A DNA stretch of 64,000 nucleotides from Megaustenia siamemsis (GCA_032433765.1 JAVIAB010000102.1:15071730-15135729); one strand, 5' to 3'; positions 33,927 to 45,035 are shown, numbered from the stretch's first letter. The notes: generated by a model from the sequence alone, not told the origin. A program made the numbers and translations.

Positions 33927-34005
33927 TTGGCTTACCACGGCAACAGCCGGGGTTCGTAATCCTGGCGAGGACACCTGGGTTTTACTAATTCCCTAAAAAT
34001 TAGTA
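33927..34005. mobile_element. Partial unidentified repeat next to SINE
   Basis: Non-array sequence between the satellite and the SINE head. It includes CAGCCGGGGTTCGTAATCC (box B-like) and GGCGAGGACACCTGGGTTTT, perhaps part of a second tRNA-related element. An inverted repeat ACTAATT...AATTAGT lies just before the SINE. Confidence 0.35.
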
Positions 34006-34260
34006 GGAGCCGCGATAGCTCAGTGGTTAGTGAACTGGACTACTACGGACAAGGGTAGGGTTCGATCCCAACCGACGGCTCCGGGTTCACCCAGCCTTAA
34101 ATGGGTACCGGATTTTTTCTGGGAAAGTAAAAGCAGCACGGGCGTAATACCGACCACATTACCCCAAAAATCATGTGCTGAAGGTCTGTAAAATATAGGG
34201 TCACTAACACCATATTTCCCTATACGCCACTTGGCGTGACGGGGGTACTTTACTTTTTTT
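34006..34260 (+). mobile_element. tRNA-derived SINE, best preserved head
   Basis: Plus-strand copy in the 43-bp array. The 77-nt head has perfectly pairing ends GGAGCCG (34,006-34,012) and CGGCTCC (34,076-34,082), pol III box A TAGCTCAGTGGTTAG and box B GGGTTCGATCCC. The tRNA-unrelated body follows: GGGTACCGGATTTTTTCTGG, AAAGCAGCACGGGCG, CACTAACACCATATTTCCC, the hairpin ACGCCACTTGGCGT, then a T-rich tail. This structure is that of a complete SINE, mobilised by a partner LINE. Confidence 0.9.
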
Positions 34261-34267
34261 TTTTACT

Positions 34268-34708
34268 ATATATTAGGAATTCTCTATACACAGAAATATC
34301 CTTCATCTCCATATATTTGGAATTCTCTTTACACAGAAATATCCTTCATCTCCATATATTTGGAATTCTCTTTACACAGAAATATCCTTCATCTCCATAT
34401 ATTTGGAATTCTCTTTACACAGAAATATCCTTCATCTCCATATATTTGGAATTCTCTATACACAGAAATATCCTTCTCCATATATTTGGAATTCTCTTTA
34501 CACAGAAATATCCTTCTCCATATATTTGGAATTCTCTTTACACAGAAATATTCTTCATCTCCATATATTTGGAACTCTCTTTACACAGAAATATCCTTCA
34601 TCTCTATATATTTGGAATTCTCTTTACACAGAAATATCCTTCATCACCTTATATTTGGAATTCTCTTTACACAGAAATATCCTTCTCCATATATTTGGAA
34701 TTCTCTTT
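34268..34708. repeat. 43/40-bp minisatellite, second segment
   Basis: About 10 further units of the 32,742-33,923 array after the SINE-bearing insertion. Confidence 0.96.
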
Positions 34709-34711
34709 GCT

Positions 34712-34955
34712 GGTACAATCTTTAGTGCTTTCATTAGTATCTGAGCTGGTACCATCTTTAGTGCTTTCATTAGTGTCTGAGCTGGTACCATCTTTAGTGC
34801 TTTCACTAGTATCTGAGCTGGTACCATCTTTAGTGCTTTCACTAGTATCTGAGCTGGTACCATCTTTAGTGATTTCACTATTGTCTGAGCTGGTACCATC
34901 TTTAGTGCTTTCACTAGTATCTGAGCTGGTACCATCTTTAGTGCTTTCACTAGCA
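34712..34955. repeat. 36-bp minisatellite, seven units
   Basis: Unit TGGTACCATCTTTAGTGCTT plus TCACTAGTATCTGAGC, 36 bp or 12 codons. It abuts the 43-bp array with no spacer, but the units are unrelated. KpnI-like GGTACC in almost every unit. Confidence 0.95.
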
Positions 34956-35650
34956 TGTAGCAGTGTATGTAGCAGTATGAAGGACATGCTGGGGAGGGGA
35001 TGAACATCAAGTACCTTGCTGATGTGGAACAAAGATAATCTGCTGACTACAAACTTAACTGATGATATTTTCTTTAAGGTTGTTTGACTATAGTTAACAC
35101 ATTACGGCTCTCAAAGTAAATGTCTCATTTTTAAATTAAGGTAACTAGACACCTTTGTGTTTGTCTAGAGTGCAGTGATACTGATTCATTGTCATAAATA
35201 AATAAAACTGAGTGGTGAGGCTGCAGGTGCTGTTGTAGAGTCATCAGTTTTGTTTCCTGTCAAGCTTGAGGCCTTTTGTATTTGTGCGTAATTATTCTCT
35301 TGACCTCATTATTAGTGTTGACAAGTTTTGGCTTCATTGAAGACACCAATCACCTCATGAATATTCATTATCCGCAAATAGCAGCTGGGCCAGGAGATGT
35401 TAAGGTTATAAGAAAAAATATGCGGCTCTGACGTTTCCATTAATGCAAATGTTCTCTAGTATTTTATATTTCGATCCCTTTTGGTGTATTGGCAGGTTTC
35501 ATGTGCTCAAAGTGAACGTCAATAATGCAGTAGTTAAGGTGCTGGATTTCCTGTTAAGCTTTTAATGACAGTAATAATAAAATTATGTAAATACAAATCA
35601 TCATCATGCAAGCCTATGGTAAAGCTGGTATTACGTTTACATAAAATTAT
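34956..35650. other. Single-copy AT-rich sequence
   Basis: No gene or repeat recognised. Confidence 0.5.
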
Positions 35651-35654
35651 ATGT

Positions 35655-35771
35655 TACAATTTTACCGAATATTTAACTTGTTTATAATACTCAGACAATT
35701 TTACCGAAGATTTAACTTGTTTATAATACTCAGACAATTTTACCGAAGATTTAACTTGTTTATAATACTCA
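35655..35771. repeat. 39-bp tandem repeat, three units
   Basis: Units contain ACAATTTTACCGAAGATTTA and ACTTGTTTATAATACTCAG. Confidence 0.92.
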
Positions 35772-35802
35772 GTTTATATGTCATTTTTCAACTTTGGTTC
35801 TT

Positions 35803-35845
35803 TGGTTATGGAAGGCCCCGGTATCACTACAAACGAATTAAAATC
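35803..35845 (-). repeat. 43-bp dispersed motif, copy 1
   Basis: The reverse complement matches 61,612-61,654 at 41 of 43 positions, including GATACCGGGGCCTTCCATAA. Both sit next to LINE remnants. Identity unknown. Confidence 0.8.
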
Positions 35846-35969
35846 CATAATTGCTCAACCGCCAGTGTAATCATCCGAATTACTATCTCATCTCCCAAAC
35901 AAAGAAAGGTAGCTGTAGTCCCCATCATAGCAGTCTCAGCACACATATTAAATGATTAGCCAATTTTGA

Positions 35970-36085
35970 CCTATAAAAGTAAATCATGGACAGTAGATAA
36001 GCAAATGAAAGGATGATTAGAGGCCATAGAGATGAGGTTTCCTAGAAGACTAATGAGAGATCTGTGGACAGCTAAATAGACAAGC
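35970..36085 (+). pseudogene. LINE family E/H internal fragment
   Basis: Plus-strand piece reading SKSWTVDKQMKG, stop, LEAIEMRF, matching SWTVNKQMKIRLEATEMGF of the 45-kb copy. Ends at the start of the 41-bp array. Confidence 0.65.
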
Positions 36086-36752
36086 AGCAAGTGGCACCGA
36101 TTGGTTTAGTAGATTTGTGCCATTGTAGCAAGTGGCACCGATTGGTTTAGTAGATTTGTGCCATTATAGCAAGTGGCACCAATTGGTTTAGTAGATTTGT
36201 GCCATTGTAGCAAGTGGCACCGATTGGTTTAGTAGATTTGTGCCATTGTAGCAAGTGGCACCGATTGGTTTAGTAGATTTGTGCCATTGTAGCAAGTGGC
36301 ACCGATTGGTTTAGTAGATTTCTGCCATTGTAGCAAGTGGCACCGATTGGTTTAGTAGATTTGTGCCATTGTAGCAAGTGGCACCGATTGGTTTAGTAGA
36401 TTTGTGCCATTGTAGCAAGTGGCACCGATTGGTTTAGTAGATTTGTGCCATTGTAGCAAGTGGCACCGATTGGTTTAGTAGATTTGTGCCATTGTAGCAA
36501 GTGGCACCGATTGGTTTAGTAGATTTCTGCCATTGTAGCAAGTGGCACCGATTGGTTTAGTAGATTTGTGCCATTGTAGCAAGTGGCACCGATTGGTTTA
36601 GTAGATTTGTGCCATTATAGCAAGTGGCACCGATTGGTTTAGTAGATTTGTGCCATTGTAGCAAGTGGCACCGATTGGTTTAGTAGATTTGTGCCATTGT
36701 AGCAAGTGGCACCGATTGGTTTAGTAGATTTGTGCCATTGTAGCAAGTGGCA
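36086..36752. repeat. 41-bp minisatellite, subfamily 1
   Basis: About 16 units of 41 bp with AGCAAGTGGCACCGATTGGT and TTAGTAGATTTGTGCCATTG. Very homogeneous; a few units have TTCTGCC. Confidence 0.97.
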
Positions 36753-38965
36753 CCAATAATAGTGGTATATTTGTTCCATTGTGACAAGTGACACCAATAA
36801 TAGTGGTAGATTTGTTCCATTGTGACAAGTGACACCAATAATAGTGGTAGATTTGTTCCATTGTGACAAGTGACACCAATAATAGTGGTAGATTTGTTCC
36901 ATTGTGACAAGTGACACCAATAATAGTGGTAGATTTGTTCCATTGTGACAAGTGACACCAATAATAGTGGTAGATTTGTTCCATTGTGACAAGTGACACC
37001 AATAATAGTGGTAGATTTGTTCCATTGTGACAAGTGACACCAATAATAGTGGTAGATTTGTTCCATTGTGACAAGTGACACCAATAATAGTGGTAGATTT
37101 GTTCCATTGTGACAAGTGACACCAATAATAGTGGTAGATTTGTTCCATTGTGACAAGTGACACCAATAATAGTGGTAGATTTGTTCCATTGTGACAAGTG
37201 ACACCAATAATAGTAGTAGATTTGTTCCATTGTGACAAGTGACACCATTAATAGTGGTATATTTGTTCCATTGTGACAAGTGACACCAATAATAGTGGTA
37301 TATTTGTTCCATTGTAGCAAGTGACACCAATAATAGTGGTAGATTTGTTCCATGTAGCAAGTGACACCAATAATAGTGGTATATTTGTTCCATTGTAGCA
37401 AGTGACACCAATAATAGTGGTATATTTGTTCCATTGTAGCAAGTGACACCAATAATAGTGGTAGATTTGTTCCATTGTGACAAGTGACACCAATAATAGT
37501 AGTAGATTTGTTCCATTGTGACAAGTGACACCATTAATAGTGGTATATTTGTTCCATTGTGACAAGTGACACCAATAATAGTATTAGATTTGTTCCATTG
37601 TGACACCAATAATAGTAGTAGATTTGTTCCATTGTGACAAGTGACACCAATAATAGTGGTAGATTTGTTCCATTGTAACAAGTGACACCAATAATAGTGG
37701 TATATTTGTTCCATTGTGACAAGTGACACCAATAATAGTGGTATATTTGTTCCATTGTGACAAGTGACACCAATAATAGTGGTATATTTGTTCCATTGTG
37801 ACAAGTGACACCAATAATAGTATTAGATTTGTTCCATTGTGACATTGTGACACCAATAATAGTAGTAGATTTGTTCCATTGTAACAAGTGACATCAATAA
37901 TAGTGGTAGATTTGTCCCATTGTGACAAGTGACACCAATAATAGTGGTAGATTTGTTCCATTGTGACAAGTGACACCAATAATAGTGGTAGATTTGTTCC
38001 ATTGTGACACCATTAATAGTAGTAGATTTGTTCCATTGTGACAGGTGACATCAATAATAGTGGAAGATTTGTTCCATTGTGACAAGTGACACCAATAATA
38101 GTAGTAGATTTGTTCCATTGTAACAAGTGACACCAATAATAGTAGTAGATTTGTTCCATTCTGACAAGTGACACAATAATAGTAGTAGATTTGTTCCATT
38201 GTGACAAGTGACACCAATAATAGTAGTAGATTTGTTCCATTGTGACAATTGACACCAATAATAGTAGTAGATTTGTTCCATTGTGACAAGTGACACCAAT
38301 AATAGTGGTAGATTTGTTCCATTGTAACAAGTGACATCAATAGTAGTGGTATATTTGTTCCATTGTGACAAGTGACACCAATAATAGTGGTATATTTGTT
38401 CCATTGTGACAAGTGACACCAATAATAGTATTAGATTTGTTCCATTGTGACACCAATAATAGTAGTAGATTTGTTCCATTGTGACAGGTGACATCAATAA
38501 TAGTATTAGATTTGTTCCATTGTGACAAGTGACACCAATAATATTGGTAGATTTGTTCCATTGTGACAAGTGACACCAATAATAGTAGTAGATTTGTTCC
38601 ATTGTGACATTGTGACACCAATAATAGTAGTAGATTTGTTCCATTGTGACAAGTGACACCAAAATATTGGTAGATTTGTTCCATTGTGACAAGTGACACC
38701 AATAATAGTGGTAGATTTGTGCCATTGTGACAAGTGACACCAATAATAGAGGTACATTTGTTCCATTGTGACAAGTGACACCAATAATAGTGGTAGATTT
38801 GTTCCATTGTGACAAGTGAAACCAATAATAGTGGTAGATTTGTTCCATTGTGACAAGTGATACCAATAATATTGATAGATTTGTTCCATTGTGACAAGTG
38901 ACACCAATAATATTGGTAGATTTGTTCTATTGTGACAAGTGACACTAAGAGCAGTGACATATTTG
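36753..38965. repeat. 41-bp minisatellite, subfamily 2
   Basis: About 54 units of the same length and frame as subfamily 1, with CAAGTGACACC and TAGATTTGTTCCATTG retained but the 11-bp core replaced (AATAATAGTGG instead of GATTGGTTTAG). Units become more diverse rightwards, with AATAATAGTAGTAG, AATATTGG and truncated copies. The minus strand is open for up to 374 codons. Confidence 0.97.
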
Positions 38966-38995
38966 ATCTTTCAGACACAAACCTTTTATATTAAT

Positions 38996-39373
38996 ATAGT
39001 CCAGTCAAGTCTAGTCACTTTATTCCCTCACTATAGTACAGTCAAGTCTGGTCACTTTATTCCCTCACTATAGTACAGTCAAGTCTGGTCACTTTATTCC
39101 CTCACTATAGTCCAGTCAAGTCTAGTCACTTTATTCCCTCACTATAGTACAGTCAAGTCTGGTCACTTTATTCCCTCACTATAGTACAGTCAAGTCTGGT
39201 CACTTTATTCCCTCACTATAGTACAGTCAAGTCTGGTCACTTTATTCCCTCACTATAGTACAGTCAAGTCTGGTCACTTTATTCCCTCACTATAGTACAG
39301 TCAAGTCTGGTCACTTTATTCCCTCACTATAGTACAGTCAAGTCTGGTCACTTTATTCCCTCACTATAGTACA
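38996..39373. repeat. 37-bp minisatellite, ten units
   Basis: Unit TAGTACAGTCAAGTCTGGTC plus ACTTTATTCCCTCACTA, 37 bp; two units carry CCAGTCAAGTCTAG. Confidence 0.96.
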
Positions 39374-39850
39374 GTATCCAGCTACTTGAAATTCATGTTG
39401 ACTCTAATGACATTTTCTGTGTTTGTAGTAAAGGGTGTAAATGTATCACAACTGCTGCATGTCAATCAATACCGTTTAATTATTAAAAGTGTGGGTTCCA
39501 TGGAGTGACATGACTAACAACACCACATTCATATTTAGGTTGTAATTCGCTTTAATTTGATACATCACATACATTACATCACATACATTACACCACTACG
39601 TTTTTATACATGTGTGCATATAAATATATATGTTTTTGTAATATAGAAATATAAATGCGAGTACATACCATTCTTTTGTTTTATAAAGAGGTATTTTGTT
39701 TTAAAGTTTGTATTGTTATATCATAGCACCGCATCTAATTACAGATAAGCTTTGTAAGCAAAAGGTAAGCCAATATCTCTACAGGATAAAGAATATTCAG
39801 GAATCTTTGAGAACACGATTTTAGCTCTCATTGATGTTAAACCTTTAAAA
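39374..39850. other. Single-copy AT-rich sequence
   Basis: No gene recognised; short CATACATTACATCA duplication near 39,565-39,590. Confidence 0.5.
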
Positions 39851-39854
39851 ATCT

Positions 39855-40235
39855 CTTCCTGTGAGAGCTTGCATCTTGCCTGTAAGAGCTTGCATCTTGT
39901 CTGTAAGAGCTTGCATCTTGCCTGTAAGAGCTTGCATCTTGTCTGTAAGAGCTTGCATCTTTCCTGTAAGATCTTGCATCTTGCCTGTAAGAGCTTGCAT
40001 CTTGTCTGTAAGAGCTTGCATCTTGCCTGTAAGAGCTTGCATCTTACCTGTAAGATCTTGCATCTTGCCTGTAAGAGCTTGCATCTTGCCTGTAAGAGCT
40101 TGCATATTGCCTGCAAGAGCTTGCATCTTGCCTGCAAGAGCTTGCATCTTGTCTGTAAGAGCTTGCATCTTGCCTGTAAGATCTTTCATCTTGCCTGTAA
40201 GAGCTTGCATCTTGCCTGTGAGAGCTTGCATCTTG
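39855..40235. repeat. 21-bp minisatellite (heptad-coding on the minus strand)
   Basis: About 18 units of 21 bp (GCTTGCATCTTGCCTGTAAG plus A). On the minus strand this reads as a seven-residue repeat, MQALTGK, within a 137-codon frame (39,845-40,258). Differences between units mostly change the amino acid (G/D, T/A, A/D, K/N), which argues against selection on a protein. Confidence 0.95.
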
Positions 40236-40254
40236 GAAGGATTATAGTCTTGTT

Positions 40255-40790
40255 TCATTCTTTCATCTGGTTAAAGTCACGAGACTACACCCACACCTGT
40301 ATACTGAGTGATTCGATGAGCTTGATAGGAAAAGTGGAGGTGGGATCTGTACGTATTCAATGGGTAGAGTCATTGCAGAAGTCAAGAATACGTAAGGTCA
40401 CCTTTGTCTACGTCCCAGGACATGCGGAAGTACGGGGAAATGAAAGAGCGGACAGGTTGGCTAGCTGCGCTATTGTTGAGGATGGTCAACCAATTGATCG
40501 GGGGGGGGGGGGGGGGTGACAACATCAATGTCCTCCAGGAAGTGGGAAGGACGCAGGACTTCGATAACCATGAATCCATGTCACTCCTTCGGATGAAAGA
40601 GATGGGAGTTAAGATGGGCATAGTCAGAAACGAGAAACTTAGTGGGCGTGTTAGAAGACTAATTAAGCAACACAGAACTGGAGTCGTCAGTCGCTGGACA
40701 CTGAGGGACTTCCTGAGGAGGAGATCTGAGCACCTATGGACATGTTCGGAGTGCAGTGATGATGACCCCCTAATAACTCAATATAGTTTC
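40255..40790 (+). pseudogene. LINE with RNase H domain, C-terminal fragment (family J)
   Basis: Plus-strand remnant of the end of a Jockey-superfamily-like LINE protein. RNase H motifs: SDSMSLI (about 40,310), RIQWVESLQKSRIRK, VTFVYVPGHAEVRGNERADR with the catalytic H and D region, LASCAIVEDGQPIDR. After a G17 tract, which shifts the frame, it continues KMGIVRNEKLSGRVRRLI, HRTGVVSRWTLRDFL and EHLWTCSEC. Related fragments at 48,430 and 53,170 show the normal sequence at the G tract. Confidence 0.8.
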
Positions 40791-41100
40791 TTTTTTTGCG
40801 TTATCCAACTTTCACTTTTGGCGATGTCACCTTAGACTAGGAACTGAATTTTGCTTGTTAATCCGTTTTTCCATGACAGCCACAGTGCACAGGGTCCCTC
40901 GCCGCACAGGCAGTTAACTCTGTTTTCGGAGGTACCTATTATAGTCTCTGATTTTTTTTTTCTTGGTGTAGAGTTTGGGTTAAGTGTTGATGAATCAGTC
41001 AAGATATTTGTCTTTACTCTCTCAAATGCCTACAATGAATGCAGGAGATACCTAGAAAAAGAAAAAAAAAACTATCTTTACAACACATAGTACCATTGCT
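40791..41100. other. Single-copy sequence
   Basis: No gene recognised; A-rich run near 41,060. Confidence 0.45.
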
Positions 41101-41104
41101 GGTG

Positions 41105-41300
41105 TATGTCGGGGGGCAGCGATAGAACCCGAGGGATAAAGGCCGCTTGGTCAAACAGTCGCCACGACGTGCGAGACTCAGGATTTTTATTTCACCCCCG
41201 ATAAAAAAAATCCTTTCTGTCTACCGCGGGCTTCGAACACCGTACGTCGGCTTTTCAGCCAGCGGAACAGTGGTTTTAGCCGCACGGCCACGCGCACCTA
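41105..41300 (-). mobile_element. Second tRNA-like SINE candidate
   Basis: On the minus strand the right end starts TAGGTGCGCGTGGCCGTGCG (box A-like, resembling type II tRNAs such as Ser or Leu) and has GGTGTTCGAAGCCC (box B) about 60 nt later. The body carries an A/T-rich inverted repeat (AGGATTTTTAT ... AAAAAAAATCCT). Not related to the main SINE. Single copy in this window. Confidence 0.55.
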
Positions 41301-41607
41301 GGGCCGCATAATAATCTACCCTTAGATTCCCACAGATGTTGATATGACAAAGAAAAACCTGAGTGATATTTTTAATTTTTTGTATTGGTAATGCTTTTTG
41401 CAGTCTTTACATTTGAAAACGGTGTGAATTTTTAGATGGATTGATAAATTGGTGAGAGTTATGTCAACTTTTCAGGTCAGCCAGCTCTGTGATGACTTCC
41501 TGTTTCACACTATCATAAGCTTACCTGTGGATAGTGTCAAGAATTTAAGAGTGAGTCAGTGCCATTTTTGTCATTGGCATACATCAGTTCCAATTTTCTT
41601 GTAATAA
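41301..41607. other. Single-copy sequence
   Basis: No gene recognised. Confidence 0.45.
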
Positions 41608-42660
41608 ATGATGAACTGACATGATGTTGAGGGCATCAGTTGATTTAAGGGTTGGACAAGTTAATAAATGATGAACTGACATGATGTTGAGGGCATCAGT
41701 TGATTTAAGGGTTGGACAAGTTAATAAATGATGAACTGACATGATGTTGAGGGCATCAGTTGATTTAAGGGTTGGACAAGTTAATAAATGATGAACTGAC
41801 ATGATGTTGAGGGCATCAGTTGATTTAAGGGTTGGACAAGTTAATAAATGATGAACTGACATGATGTTGAGGGCATCAGTTGATTTAAGGGTTGGACAAG
41901 TTAATAAATGATGAACTGACATGATGTTGAGGGCATCAGTTGATTTAAGGTTTGGACAAGTTAATAAATGATGAACTGACATGATGTTGAGGGCATCAGT
42001 TGATTTAAGGTTTGGACAAGTTAATAAATGATGAACTGACATGATTTTGAGGGCATCAGTTGATTTAAGGGTTGGACTAGTTAATAAATGATGAACTGAC
42101 ATGATTTTGAGGGCATCAGTTGATTTAAGGGTTGGTCAAGTTAATAAATGATGAACTGACATGATGTTGAGGGCATCAGTTGATTTAAGGTTTGGACAAG
42201 TTAATAAATGATGAACTGACATGATGTTGAGGGCATCAGTTGATTTAAGGTTTGGACAAGTTAATAAATGATGAACTGACATGATTTTGAGGGCATCAGT
42301 TGATTTAAGGGTTGGACTAGTTAATAAATGATGAACTGACATGATTTTGAGGGCATCAGTTGATTTAAGGGTTGGTCAAGTTAATAAATGATGAACTGAC
42401 ATGATTTTGAGGGCATCAGTTGATTTAAGGGTTGGACAAGTTAATAAATGATGAACTGACATGATGTTGAGGGCATCAGTTGATTTAAGGGTTGGACAAG
42501 TTAATAAATAATGAACTGACATGATATTGAGGGCATCAGTTGATTTAAGGGTTGGACTAGTTAATAAATGATGAACTGACATGATATTGAGGGCATCAGT
42601 TGATTTAAGGGTTGGACTAGTTAATAAATGATGAACTGACATGATATTGAGGGCATAAGT
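41608..42660. repeat. 60-bp minisatellite with a 240-bp higher-order repeat
   Basis: About 17.5 units of 60 bp (GTTAATAAATGATGAACTGA, CATGATGTTGAGGGCATCAG, TTGATTTAAGGGTTGGACAA). The block of four variant units starting near 41,941 (TTTGGAC, TTTGGAC, GGACTAG, GGTCAAG) recurs in the same order at 42,181. Confidence 0.97.
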
Positions 42661-42673
42661 TAATTGAGAAGTT

Positions 42674-43795
42674 GTTCATCTTCTCTGTACTTCAAGGTTG
42701 TTCATCTTCTCTGTACTTCAAGGTTGTTCATCTTCTCTGTACTTCAAGGCTGTTCAACTTCTCTGTACTTCAAGGTTGTTCAACTTCTCTGTACTTCAAG
42801 GTTGTATAATTTCTCTGTACTTCAAGGTTGTATAATTTCTCTGTACTTCAAGGTTGTATAATTTCTCTGTACTTCAAGGTTGTTCAACTTCTCTGTACTT
42901 CAAGGTTGTACAACTTCTCTGTACTTCAAGGTTGTACAACTTCTCTGTACTTCAAGGTTGTACATCTTCTCTGTACTTCAAGGTTGTACATCTTCTCTGT
43001 ACTTCAAGGTTGTATAATTTCTCTGTACTTCAAGGTTGTATAATTTCTCTGTACTTCAAGGTTGTTCAACTTCTCTGTACTTCAAGGTTGTATAATTTCT
43101 CTGTACTTCAAGGTTGTATAATTTCTCTGTACTTCAAGGTTGTATAATTTCTCTGTACTTCAAGGTTGTTCAACTTCTCTGTACTTCAAGGTTGTTCAAC
43201 TTCTCTGTACTTCAAGGTTGTACAACTTCTCTGTACTTCAAGGCTGTTCAACATCTCTGTACTTCAAGGCTGTACACCTTCTCTGTACTTCAAGGCTGTT
43301 CAACTTCTCTGTACTTCAAGGCTGTACACCTTCTCTGTACTTCAAGGCTGTTCAACTTCTCTGTACCTCAAGGTTGTACAACTTCTCTGTACTTCAAGGT
43401 TGTATAATTTCTCTGTACCTCAAGGTTGTACAACTTCTCTGTACTTCAAGGTTGTATAATTTCTCTGTACCTCAAGGCTGTACAACTTCTCTGTACTTCA
43501 AGGTTGTACAACTTCTCTGTACCTCAAGGTTGTACAACTTCTCTGTACTTCAAGGTTGTATAATTTCTCTGTACTTCAAGGTTGTACAACTTCTCTGTAC
43601 TTCAAGGTTGTATAATTTCTCTGTACTTCAAGGTTGTACAACTTCTCTGTACTTCAAGGTTGTACAACTTCTCTGTACCTCAAGGTTGTACAACTTCTCT
43701 GTACTTCAAGGTTGTACAACTTCTCTGTACCTCAAGGTTGTACAACTTCTCTGTACTTCAAGGTTGTACAATTTCTCTGTACCTCAAGGCTGTGT
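42674..43795. repeat. 26-bp minisatellite
   Basis: About 43 units of 26 bp (CTGTACTTCAAGGTTGTACA plus ACTTCT). Variants affect the middle (GTTCATC, GTTCAAC, GTATAAT, GTACAAC) and ACTTCAAG/ACCTCAAG. Directly follows the 60-bp array. Open frames up to 233 codons repeat every 26 residues. Confidence 0.97.
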
Positions 43796-43799
43796 TTTA

Positions 43800-44165
43800 G
43801 ATTTGTCTGTTAACAGCAGAAGTTCTACAATGTCACCCTGAGGTCAAGGTTATTATAATGTTGATAATTGTCAAATCTTGAATGATCGTTTTATACATTT
43901 AAATTGGTAAATATTGTAAACGTAAATCAAACCAACATCTCATATGACGTAAGAGATACTGAAGAATCTGTGAAAACATGATACCCATTTTCACCCCCAT
44001 AGAGGTCGACTCACCCCCATAGAGGTCGAATTGTTAAATATAAGTTCTAAGTGGGTGCTTACATCATGACAAGAATATACTCTCACAATTTCAAGTTTCT
44101 GGTTGTTTGATGTTTCTGGTTGTTTGATGGTGAGTATGTCAATCGTGAACATGTGGGTATGTGTC
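43800..44165. other. Single-copy sequence with a tiny duplication
   Basis: Two copies of CTCACCCCCATAGAGGTCGA near 43,995-44,030. No gene. Confidence 0.5.
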
Positions 44166-44169
44166 TCTA

Positions 44170-44392
44170 TAATATAGACTGGGTGTTGTTTAACATATGA
44201 TGTTTTTGGCTAATAACCATTTACCTTACAGCAAACTTGAGGAATATAGACTGGGTGTTGTTTAACATACGATGTTCTTGATAAATAACCATTTACCTTA
44301 CAGCAAACTTGAGGAATATAGAATGGGTGTTGTTTAACATACGTTGTTCTTGACAAATAACCATTTACCTTACAGCAAACTTGAGGAATAAA
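44170..44392. repeat. 72-bp tandem repeat, three units
   Basis: Units begin AATATAGACTGGGTGTTGTT and end TACAGCAAACTTGAGG; 72 bp is 24 codons, giving a repeating minus-strand frame that is probably fortuitous. Confidence 0.93.
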
Positions 44393-44654
44393 CCCAGACA
44401 GAAAATGACTTTTACTTTTATTCATCATTTTCTATCAAACCTGAAGTGAGGTGTTGTTAATCTTATTCTTCTTCATCTTCTTCTTCATCCACTTTTCAAG
44501 AAGTGTTGAATGGGTGTAAATATGCCGCATTACAAGTGACTGTATCTGTTGATCTTCACAATTCTTTCTGTTGATCATCACAATTATTTCTGTTGATTTT
44601 CACAATTGTTTCTTTGGTGTTTTCAATTCTTTCTTTTCATGAGTTGATGTTAAA

Positions 44655-45035
44655 CACTGTTCTTAAAATATGGGATGACAAAATTCAGATTCGTTGGGCA
44701 GCACAATACAATTTACACCCACTACAATACAATTCAATTTACACACTACAACACGACCGGCGGTTGATTCTGCTGCTGTCACTAGTATTTTGTTTTGTGA
44801 GTCCCACATTTCATTGATATCTATGTCTATTTCACAGAGTGCTGTATAACAATTACTTAGTTCTATGTTAAAATTGTTCTTGATGGCTTCATCTTTCAGT
44901 TTACGACTATCAATTTTATGTGTAGTTGATCTCTTCTGTTGGCTTTTAAATTTTAATATTATTTTCCCAATGCACAGGTTGTGGTCATTATTAACATCAG
45001 CACCTCTGTATGCTCGTACATCTATCATTGATGAT
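44655..45035 (-). pseudogene. LINE endonuclease C-terminal fragment (family I)
   Basis: Minus-strand frame of about 120 codons beginning IDVRAYRGADVNNDHNLCIG, the last conserved block of the APE-type endonuclease (R-G-A-D-x3-DH), then KIILKFKSQQK and the linker leading to RT. The C-terminal part is unrelated after about 44,750. Confidence 0.7.

Noticed and set aside
32718..33988. 413-codon hydrophobic protein
   Set aside because: By-product of the 43/40-bp minisatellite; the peptide simply rotates through the three frames of the unit.
34006..34082. Functional tRNA gene
   Set aside because: Although the acceptor-like ends pair perfectly, the sequence recurs as the head of a dispersed SINE with a conserved tRNA-unrelated body.
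36639..38978. Several minus-strand proteins of 200-374 codons
   Set aside because: Shadows of the 41-bp array; variants are not biased toward silent changes.
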